This document shows, piece by piece, positions 1-5,745 of a stretch of DNA of 11,144 bases. The stretch is taken from the NCBI GenBank assembly GCA_023440105.1, contig JAEXSY010000504.1, forward strand, positions 1 through 11,144. Reading direction: 5' to 3'. The number at the start of each line of letters is the position of its first letter. Position 1 is the stretch's first letter. A model generated the notes under the pieces. It had not been told where the DNA came from, ran no database searches, and saw only the letters and a program-made list of their open reading frames with translations. This DNA comes from Bacillota bacterium (GTDB taxonomy: Bacteria; Bacillota; Clostridia; Clostridiales; Clostridiaceae). A program made the position numbers and the translations under genes.

Positions 1-903
1 AAGAATTATGTGGTTATTTTTTACTGGGCTTCAGTAATATTGTTATTTTCTACTATGTTTCTTGGTACTGTAGTTAAAGGAGCTAGAGGTTGGATTTCTC
101 TAGGTAGCAGAGCTATTCAGCCGGCAGAGTTTGCTAAGATTGGTATGATGCTCATGCTTGCCAAAAAGATTGATGATATGGATGGGGAGATAAATAATTT
201 CAAAAATTTATCAACACTAGCGTTATATGCCTTTATCCCCATGTTGCTTATAGTAATACAGCCAGATATGGGTATGACCATGGTGTGCTTCTTCATAGTT
301 CTTGGTATGCTCTTCATTGCTAATATAGATTTGAGGATAATAGGTGGAGGCTTTGCTGCGATTTTCATGGTTATAGTATTAGCATGGAATTCTCCTTTAA
401 TGCCAGATTATTGGAAGAGAAGATTAACCTCTTTTATCAATCCCGAGGCTGATGAGTTGAATTCTACCCTTCAGCTTATGAGGTCACAGATAGGAATAGG
501 CTCTGGAGGAATTTTTGGGTCAGGTAATGGCTTAGGTGGTAGCAGGTATGTATCAGAATTCGTGCCAGAATCTCATACTGACTTTATATTTTCTATTATT
601 GGGGAGAATTGGGGTCTCATTGGTGCAGTTTTTCTCCTTCTCCTCTATGGTATATTGATATATAGATTTATTAAAACAGCTAGGGAAGCAAAGGATATCT
701 TTGGCACACTTATTGCAACAGGTGTTGCCTCTGTATTTATGTTTTCTGTACTGCAAAATATTGGCATGACTATAGGCCTTATGCCTATTACAGGGATTAC
801 ACTGCCTCTGGTAAGCTATGGGGGGAGTTCTGCGCTCACAGCTTTTATTTCTATAGGTATGGTACTTAACATTTCCATGAGGAAAAAGAAAATAAATTTT
901 TAG
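1..903 (+). CDS. rodA: RodA, SEDS-family peptidoglycan glycosyltransferase (5' end cut by window)
   Basis: Integral membrane SEDS polymerase that joins lipid II into glycan strands during side-wall elongation, working with a class B penicillin-binding protein. The frame is open from base 1, so the N-terminus lies outside the window; about 300 residues are visible of the roughly 370-400 usual in the family. The visible part is a chain of hydrophobic segments with SEDS signatures: GARGWISLG and QPAEFAKI near bases 82-135, the extracellular FVPESHTDFIF loop, and NIGMTIGLMPITGITLPLVS then YGGSSAL near the C-terminus. The Asp encoded at 580-582 lies in the loop that carries the catalytic Asp of RodA/FtsW. 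The family also includes FtsW and SpoVE. RodA is preferred because of the following mgsA and the neighbourhood known in clostridia (downstream of min genes), so the paralogue assignment is partly inference. Confidence 0.85.
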   Translation, partial: KNYVVIFYWASVILLFSTMFLGTVVKGARGWISLGSRAIQPAEFAKIGMMLMLAKKIDDMDGEINNFKNLSTLALYAFIPMLLIVIQPDMGMTMVCFFIVLGMLFIANIDLRIIGGGFAAIFMVIVLAWNSPLMPDYWKRRLTSFINPEADELNSTLQLMRSQIGIGSGGIFGSGNGLGGSRYVSEFVPESHTDFIFSIIGENWGLIGAVFLLLLYGILIYRFIKTAREAKDIFGTLIATGVASVFMFSVLQNIGMTIGLMPITGITLPLVSYGGSSALTAFISIGMVLNISMRKKKINF

Positions 904-907
904 GAAA

Positions 908-914
908 AGGTGAT
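908..914 (+). promoter_or_regulatory. Ribosome binding site that sets the mgsA start
   Basis: AGGTGAT lies 7-8 bases before the ATG at 922. A GTG at 910 is in the same frame but overlaps this site, and its four extra residues (MIWP) are foreign to the family, so 922 is the start. Confidence 0.7.
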
Positions 915-921
915 ATGGCCT

Positions 922-1290
922 ATGAATATTGCATTAATTGCTCATGACAGATGTAAGGATGACATGATTGAATTTGCATCGAGGTATAAAAGTATACTGG
1001 AAAATCATAAGCTTTTTGCTACAGGTACTACAGGAAGGCTTATCAATGAAAAAACTGGATTAGAGGTCTTTAGATTTCTATCGGGCCCCTTAGGAGGGGA
1101 CCAGCAGATTGGAGCTAAGATTGCTACTGGTGATATTAGCTATGTGATTTTCTTAAGAGATCCTTTAATGGCTCAGCCCCATGAACCAGATGTTACAGCC
1201 TTAATAAGATTATGTGATGTTCATCATGTCCCAATTGCTACCAACATTGGTACTGCCGAGGTTTTGATTAAAGGAATAAAGAATTTATAG
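922..1290 (+). CDS. mgsA: Methylglyoxal synthase
   Basis: Cytosolic enzyme converting dihydroxyacetone phosphate to methylglyoxal and phosphate, a bypass of lower glycolysis used when phosphate is short or sugar phosphates pile up. The protein is 122 residues, shorter at the N-terminus than the 152-residue E. coli enzyme. Its key residues line up with E. coli at a constant offset of 11: H8 and K12 (H19, K23), D60 in GPLGGDQQ (D71), D80 in FLRDPL (D91), and H87 and D90 in PHEPD (H98, D101). The phosphate-binding TGTTGRL is at 34-40. No key residue is missing, so it should be active. It follows rodA by 18 bases and is probably cotranscribed with it. A strong terminator starts one base after its stop codon. 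Identification is nearly certain. Confidence 0.97.
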   Translation: MNIALIAHDRCKDDMIEFASRYKSILENHKLFATGTTGRLINEKTGLEVFRFLSGPLGGDQQIGAKIATGDISYVIFLRDPLMAQPHEPDVTALIRLCDVHHVPIATNIGTAEVLIKGIKNL

Positions 1291-1340
1291 CAAAAAGAGT
1301 CTGTGTAGAATTTTATGCAGACTCTTTTTGTTTCTTTTAA
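1291..1340 (+). terminator. Intrinsic terminator after mgsA
   Basis: A perfect 13-bp inverted repeat, CAAAAAGAGTCTG at 1291-1303 and CAGACTCTTTTTG at 1318-1330, has a 14-base loop and is followed by a T-rich run to about 1338. It ends the rodA-mgsA unit. The A-run on the left arm means it could also stop transcription from the other direction. Confidence 0.92.
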
Positions 1341-1437
1341 GCTATTTCTCTATTCTAAATTTATATAATAGAAAATATATATAATATATGCAGCTAGAGA
1401 AGCCTAGAGCTGTAATAATATATAGAGGGATGAAAAT
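1341..1437 (+). promoter_or_regulatory. AT-rich probable promoter region of the spoIVF pair
   Basis: This gap follows a strong terminator, so the next gene needs its own promoter. It contains two TATAAT strings (1364-1369 and 1380-1385), but neither has a convincing -35 box at 16-18 bases. In Bacillus the spoIVF operon is read by mother-cell sigma E; I could not place a clear sigma E -35/-10 pair here. The ribosome binding site AGAGGGA is at 1424-1430, seven bases before the ATG. A short direct repeat CTAGAG (1394-1399, 1404-1409) lies in the expected leader; its meaning is unclear. Confidence 0.4.
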
Positions 1438-2217
1438 ATGGGAAGCTATAATACAAGCTACGAAAATTACTATTCTAATATAAAAAGCGCAAGAGACAGC
1501 AGAAGTAAGCATCCTTTAAGTTCAAAAAATAATGATAAAAAGAATCTAAGCAGCTTTATAGGGCGGAGAATAGTCCAGGAGCTGGGTGGAGTTTTAATAC
1601 TTTTTCTTTTTGTTTTAACTGTAAGGAGCCTTCAGAATCCTGCTGCTGAAAAGATATATAAGGAGTCTAAGGAGTTAGTTGGTAAAGGCTATGATTTTTC
1701 AGCTCTATGGGAAGGAATTAAAGACCTTGAAATCGATGATTTAAGAGACAATGCTGAGGAATACATAGATGAGCTTATAGCAAAAACCTTAGGTAGGGAA
1801 ACTACTAAGGATAGGGTATCTAATACATTTATAACTCCTGTCTCGGGAGAGGTATACAAATCCTATGGAGATATTATGGAAGGCTTTTCTAAAAGGACTG
1901 AGAAGGGAGTTATATACTCCTTTAAGGTTCCTGGAGATATTATAAGCAGCTATAATGGTACAGTTAATAAGATAGGTGAGGATGAGGAACTGGGGCAGTA
2001 TGTTTCTATTGACCATGAGGGCGGCATAGAAACAAAGTACTTCTACTTAGAGGAGGTTAGCGTTACTCTGGGGCAAAAGGTGAAGCAGGGAGAAAAAATA
2101 GGAAGAATTATATCTGGTAATCAGGAGAATAATGGGTATTTATATTTTCAGATATTGTCCACGGGAGAGGAGAAGGATCCTGAGGAATATATCAGGTTAA
2201 AGCAAGAAGTATTATAG
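1438..2217 (+). CDS. spoIVFA: SpoIVFA-like protein with degenerate M23/LytM domain
   Basis: Predicted stage IV sporulation protein that holds and restrains the SpoIVFB protease in the outer forespore membrane. The 259-residue protein has a polar, Ser/Asn/Lys-rich N-terminus (1-42), one membrane segment (about 49-63), a charged linker (65-125) and a C-terminal LytM/M23-like domain (about 133-255) with the usual YNGTV, GQYVSIDHEGG, VTLGQKVKQGEKIG order. All expected zinc ligands are replaced: the HxxxD position reads E156-x3-I160 and the final HxH reads Y234-L-Y236, so peptidase activity is unlikely. This fits SpoIVFA, whose LytM domain acts as a scaffold. It sits nine bases upstream of the M50 protease gene, whose ribosome binding site overlaps its stop codon. 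The fold is clear; the SpoIVFA name rests on topology and synteny with Bacillus. A generic M23 protein is the alternative. Confidence 0.75.
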   Translation: MGSYNTSYENYYSNIKSARDSRSKHPLSSKNNDKKNLSSFIGRRIVQELGGVLILFLFVLTVRSLQNPAAEKIYKESKELVGKGYDFSALWEGIKDLEIDDLRDNAEEYIDELIAKTLGRETTKDRVSNTFITPVSGEVYKSYGDIMEGFSKRTEKGVIYSFKVPGDIISSYNGTVNKIGEDEELGQYVSIDHEGGIETKYFYLEEVSVTLGQKVKQGEKIGRIISGNQENNGYLYFQILSTGEEKDPEEYIRLKQEVL

Positions 2218-2226
2218 GAGCAGACA

Positions 2227-3096
2227 ATGGGAAGAAAAGTCCTGAGGTTTATGCCTCAGTTAGTAATAATCATATTAGTTTCTATAGAAAGCAAAATGCT
2301 CCAAGCTTTTATTTGGGTTACCATCCATGAACTATCTCATCTTTTAATTTCCTATAAGCTAAGTCTAGAGCGAGAAGAATTTGGAATACACCCTTTAGGA
2401 GCTTATTTAAAGGTAAAGGATTTAGATTATACGAGTCCTAATACAGATATCATTATTTCTCTAACGGGACCATTATGTAATTTATTTTTTGCTGTTATTT
2501 TTTATATACTATATTATTTTCATTCTGTTGATTTCTTTTGGCTTTCCTTTAGGAGTAACATAGTACTTTTTATTTTTAATATGCTTCCAGCCTTCCCCTT
2601 AGATGGAGCTAGAATTTTAAGAGCTTACTTAAGCAAAAAAAAGCTCTATAAAACAGCTTATAAAATTACTGTTAAATGCAGCTTTGTTATAGCTTCTATA
2701 CTTCTTTGTGGGTTTATTTTTTTGCTTATTTTTAGAGTGGTGAATATATCTATGGGCCTCATGGCAGTGTCCATTTTAATTTGGACCTATAGAGAAAAGG
2801 AAAGGATTATGTACATCATTATGGGAGATATAGTAAAGAAACGCAGTAGATTTCTAAAGCAAAAGTATATTGAAAGTAAAAGTATTTCCGTAAGTGTTGA
2901 GCTTTCACTGGCTGAGGCCTTAGGTCTTATAGATAAAAATAAGTACAATGTGTTTTTGCTTTTAGATGAGGAGATGAGATTTTTGGGAACTCTATATGAG
3001 GAGGATATTATTCTTTCTGCCAAGGAGTATGGAAATATAACCTTAGAAGAATTGATAAGTAAAGAAGAGTATAAGGGTAAACTCCACAGGGATTAA
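2227..3096 (+). CDS. spoIVFB: SpoIVFB-like site-2 (M50) intramembrane metalloprotease
   Basis: Membrane zinc protease; in Bacillus, SpoIVFB removes the pro-sequence of sigma K in the mother cell. The 289-residue protein has about six hydrophobic segments. Zinc and catalytic residues lie in HELSH (H34, E35, H38) and in NMLPAFPLDGARILR (N118, D126); the N-to-D spacing of eight matches SpoIVFB. The usual GG after PLD is GA here. Residues about 205-280 are soluble and resemble a CBS domain (SLAEALGLI, NVFLLLDEE, FLGTLYEEDII, ITLEELI), the module through which Bacillus SpoIVFB is thought to sense ATP. The ribosome binding site AGGAG (2216-2220) overlaps the spoIVFA stop, pointing to coupled translation. 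Order within mre/min-spoIVFA-spoIVFB-rplU matches Bacillus. The M50 family is certain; the exact sporulation role is inferred. Confidence 0.85.
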   Translation: MGRKVLRFMPQLVIIILVSIESKMLQAFIWVTIHELSHLLISYKLSLEREEFGIHPLGAYLKVKDLDYTSPNTDIIISLTGPLCNLFFAVIFYILYYFHSVDFFWLSFRSNIVLFIFNMLPAFPLDGARILRAYLSKKKLYKTAYKITVKCSFVIASILLCGFIFLLIFRVVNISMGLMAVSILIWTYREKERIMYIIMGDIVKKRSRFLKQKYIESKSISVSVELSLAEALGLIDKNKYNVFLLLDEEMRFLGTLYEEDIILSAKEYGNITLEELISKEEYKGKLHRD

Positions 3097-3103
3097 TTTT
3101 CTA

Positions 3104-3132
3104 TAGGATTATAAGCTCTATTATGGTAAAAT
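3104..3132 (+). promoter_or_regulatory. Possible extended -10 promoter before the radical SAM gene
   Basis: TATGGTAAAAT at 3122-3132 carries an extended -10 (TG, one base, then TAAAAT at 3127-3132). The same 11 bases form the -10 part of the strong promoter before rplU. The -35 position (about 3104-3109, TAGGAT) is poor. The predicted start near 3139 falls inside the left arm of the hairpin at 3137-3165. Confidence 0.4.
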
Positions 3133-3136
3133 ATTT

Positions 3137-3178
3137 AGATGTAATTAATGAGATTAATTGCATCTTTTTCTTTTTTTC
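3137..3178 (+). terminator. Intrinsic terminator after spoIVFB
   Basis: AGATGTAATTAAT (3137-3149) and ATTAATTGCATCT (3153-3165) form a 13-bp stem with one G-U pair and a three-base GAG loop, followed by a T-run with one C (3165-3177). It separates the spoIVF pair from the radical SAM/rng genes. The stem is AU-rich, so it may be leaky. Confidence 0.8.
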
Positions 3179-3194
3179 ATCATTACAATTTACT

Positions 3195-3200
3195 GGAGGA
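3195..3200 (+). promoter_or_regulatory. Ribosome binding site that sets the radical SAM gene start
   Basis: GGAGGA lies six bases before the ATG at 3207. The same frame is open back to an ATG at 3123, but those 28 codons would read through the terminator hairpin and its T-run (giving CIFFFFSSL) and have no ribosome binding site. Confidence 0.85.
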
Positions 3201-3206
3201 CAGCAA

Positions 3207-5057
3207 ATGAATAAAATCACTGATGATATATTATGCAGAGTAGAAAAGCCTGTGAGATACATAGGTGGTGAATTAAACAGTGTTATAAAGGATAAGAATA
3301 ATGTAGAGGTGAGATTTGCCTTTGCTTTCCCTGATGTATATGAGGTAGGGATGTCACATCTGGGAACAAAAATTTTGTATAATACCGTGAACAATAGAGA
3401 GGATACCTATTGTGAAAGGGTATTTGCTCCATGGCCAGATATGGAAGAGGAAATGAGAAAGGGGAATATTCCTCTATATACCTTAGAGACAAAGGACTCC
3501 TTAAGGGAATTTGATATTATAGGTTTTACTCTTCAATATGAGATGAGCTACACAAACATACTTAACATGCTTGATATGGCAGGTATACCTCTTAGAGCCT
3601 CTGAAAGAGGAGAGGAATATCCTCTAATAATTGCTGGTGGACCCTGTGCCTATAATCCTGAGCCTCTATATGATATTTTTGATGCCTTCCAGCTGGGAGA
3701 AGGAGAGGAAGCGATTAACGATATAATTGATGCATATAAAGCTAATAGAAAGAATAGTAAGGAGGAGCTGCTTTTAGAGCTTTCACAGTTAGAAGGGGTG
3801 TATGTTCCTTCCTTATATGAAGTTAAATATAATGAAGACGGTACTATTTGCCAGTTTATTGGGAAGAATCCAAAGGTACCTAAGAAAATAAAAAAGAGAC
3901 TCATTAATAACTTTGACCAATCAGAGTTCCCAGAGAAGCTCATAGTACCCTTCACAGAAGTAGTGCACGATAGAGTTGTCCTTGAGGTGTTTAGGGGCTG
4001 TACTAATGGCTGTCGTTTTTGTCAGGCGGGTATGCTCTATAGACCAGTTAGGGAAAAGAAATTAAATACTTTAGAGAATCAAGCCAGAACATTATTAAAG
4101 AACACTGGCTATGAAGAAGTTTCCTTAACCTCCTTAAGTACCTGTGATTACTCAGATATTCAAAACCTTGTAAATAATTTGATCCTGGAGCATGGACCTA
4201 ACAATGTTGGTATTGCACTACCTTCTATAAGGGTAGATGCCTTCTCAGTAGATCTTATAAATGAGATTCAAAAGGTCAGAAAGACTGGACTTACCTTTGC
4301 TCCCGAGGCAGGCTCTCAGAGAATGAGAGATGTAATTAACAAGGGGCTTACAGAGGAAAAAATATTGGAAGCTGCGAGAAATGCCTTTTTAGCTGGCTGG
4401 TCAACCTTAAAGCTATATTTTATGATAGGGTTACCTAATGAGACCTTAGAGGATTGCAGAGCTATAGGAGAGCTGGCAGAAAAGATTGCAGATGAATATT
4501 TCAAAATCCCAAAACACATGAGAAATAAGGGGTTAAAGATAACTGTAAGTACTTCGATATTTGTACCTAAGGCCTTTACGCCCTTCCAGTTTGCTCCTAT
4601 GGCGACCATTCCAGAGGTGGTGGAGAAGATTAAGGCAGTTAAATCCTCAATAAAAAGCAGATCTATTTATTATAACTATCATGAAACTGAGGTTTCCTAT
4701 CTGGAGTCAGTTTTTGCTAGGGGAGATAGAAGGCTCTGTGATGTTCTGATTAAGGCTCATGAAAAGGGAGCTCGCTTTGACGGCTGGACAGAATACTTTA
4801 ACAATAATTATTGGATGGAAGCATTAGAGGAATGTCAGGTGGATGGAGATTTTTATGCTTATAGAGATAGAAGCTATGAAGAAGTACTTCCATGGGACTT
4901 TATAGATATTGGTGTTAATAGAAGCTATCTTATAAAAGAAAATGAAAAGGCAAAAGAGGCTTTACTTACACAAAACTGTCGCATAGGCTGCACAGGCTGT
5001 GGAATTAATGTTAACTTTAAAGAAGGGAAGTGCTTTGAGGGTGCGATACTTAATTAA
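3207..5057 (+). CDS. B12-binding-type radical SAM protein, TIGR03960 family, function unknown
   Basis: A 616-residue protein of unknown substrate. The N-terminal part (about 33-180) resembles the cobalamin-binding-like domain found before many radical SAM cores, with FAFPDVYEVGMSHLG and IIAGGPCAYNPEPL. The radical SAM core (about 255-480) holds the cluster motif C265-x3-C269-x2-C272 in FRGCTNGCRFCQAG, then LTFAPEAGSQRMRDVINKG and LKLYFMIGLP, which resemble the SAM-binding and barrel segments of MiaB-like enzymes. The C-terminus has a second Cys group (C591, C595, C598, C609: CRIGCTGCG and a later GKC) that could bind another metal centre. The stop overlaps the start of the DUF2344 gene, which in many bacteria is fused to this protein, so the two products probably act together. 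RNase G follows. Family assignment is from memory of motifs and context; the core motif is directly visible. Confidence 0.88.
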   Translation: MNKITDDILCRVEKPVRYIGGELNSVIKDKNNVEVRFAFAFPDVYEVGMSHLGTKILYNTVNNREDTYCERVFAPWPDMEEEMRKGNIPLYTLETKDSLREFDIIGFTLQYEMSYTNILNMLDMAGIPLRASERGEEYPLIIAGGPCAYNPEPLYDIFDAFQLGEGEEAINDIIDAYKANRKNSKEELLLELSQLEGVYVPSLYEVKYNEDGTICQFIGKNPKVPKKIKKRLINNFDQSEFPEKLIVPFTEVVHDRVVLEVFRGCTNGCRFCQAGMLYRPVREKKLNTLENQARTLLKNTGYEEVSLTSLSTCDYSDIQNLVNNLILEHGPNNVGIALPSIRVDAFSVDLINEIQKVRKTGLTFAPEAGSQRMRDVINKGLTEEKILEAARNAFLAGWSTLKLYFMIGLPNETLEDCRAIGELAEKIADEYFKIPKHMRNKGLKITVSTSIFVPKAFTPFQFAPMATIPEVVEKIKAVKSSIKSRSIYYNYHETEVSYLESVFARGDRRLCDVLIKAHEKGARFDGWTEYFNNNYWMEALEECQVDGDFYAYRDRSYEEVLPWDFIDIGVNRSYLIKENEKAKEALLTQNCRIGCTGCGINVNFKEGKCFEGAILN

Positions 5058-5739
5058 ATTTACTAAGGGAGCAGAGCTTAAATTTTTGGCTCATTTAGAT
5101 TTGATGAGAACTATTCAGAGAATTGTCAGAAGAACTGGCCTTTCTGCTGCTTATTCTAAGGGCTTTAATCCCCATATGGCTCTTTCCATAGCTCAGCCAC
5201 TGCCTGTAGGTGTTTACTCCTTAGGAGATTACTTAGATGTAGAGCTTATGGAAGAGGTTGAAGAAGAGAGCTTGATCAGCCTTTTAAATGAAAACAGCCT
5301 TCCAGGAATCATATTTAAAAGTGCAGTGAAGGTTCCTGAAGGAGAGGGCAAGAAGATGCCTCAAGGAATGGCTCTACTAGATGCAGCACGATATACCCTC
5401 AAGCTAAGGTATAAGAGTGAGGAGATTCTTTCAGAGCTTTCTACCCTTATGGATAAACCGGAGCTAATAACAGAGAAAAAAACCAAAAAGGGAATTAAAG
5501 AGGTAGATATCAAGCCTATGATTAAAGAACTTAAGTACTGGATAAAGGATAATTATCTCGTGATTAACACCCTGCTTTCCTGTGGCAGCAGAGAAAACTT
5601 ATCTCCAGAGCTTCTTGCTGCATATCTCAAGGAAAATCTTCCATCAGCAGATAAGGAAGCATTTACTGAAATATGCAGAGAAGAGATGTATGCTTTAAGG
5701 GAAAATAAATTAGTTAATCTTATTACATATGTGAGTTGA
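5041..5739 (+). CDS. Radical SAM-linked protein, DUF2344 / TIGR03936 family
   Basis: A soluble protein of about 232 residues and unknown activity that is almost always next to, or fused with, the preceding radical SAM protein. Family landmarks are RYLIKFTKGAELKFLAHLDL at the N-terminus (2-21) and SKGFNPHMALSIAQPLPVG (39-57). No metal-binding or catalytic motif is obvious; a substrate- or RNA-binding role is only a guess. It overlaps the upstream gene by 17 bases, implying translational coupling. The start is uncertain. GTG at 5041 gives the usual N-terminus. TTG at 5035 would add two residues and fits the purine-rich AAGGGA (5023-5028) better, at six bases. ATG at 5008 and GTG at 4999 give longer, less family-like ends. 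RNase G begins six bases after its stop. Confidence 0.85.
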   Translation: MRYLIKFTKGAELKFLAHLDLMRTIQRIVRRTGLSAAYSKGFNPHMALSIAQPLPVGVYSLGDYLDVELMEEVEEESLISLLNENSLPGIIFKSAVKVPEGEGKKMPQGMALLDAARYTLKLRYKSEEILSELSTLMDKPELITEKKTKKGIKEVDIKPMIKELKYWIKDNYLVINTLLSCGSRENLSPELLAAYLKENLPSADKEAFTEICREEMYALRENKLVNLITYVS

Positions 5740-5745
5740 TGTTTT

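Noticed and set aside
117..368. Reverse-strand open frame inside rodA
   Set aside because: Shadow of the rodA membrane-segment codons; no ribosome binding site and no recognisable protein.
1362..1390. Sigma E promoter for spoIVFA
   Set aside because: The region is expected to hold one, but alternating AT sequence gives many -10-like strings and no convincing -35, so only a general promoter region is listed.
1391..1412. Imperfect palindrome around CAGCT...AGCTG before spoIVFA
   Set aside because: Only five paired bases at the ends and a CTAGAG direct repeat inside; not enough for an operator or structured RNA call.
3123..3206. Longer radical SAM reading frame starting at ATG 3123
   Set aside because: The extra 28 codons read through a terminator hairpin and T-run and lack a ribosome binding site; GGAGGA before ATG 3207 is clear.
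3650..3955. Reverse-strand open frame inside the radical SAM gene
   Set aside because: Low-complexity Ser/Leu/Phe-rich shadow of a conserved gene; the same applies to 4316-4609.
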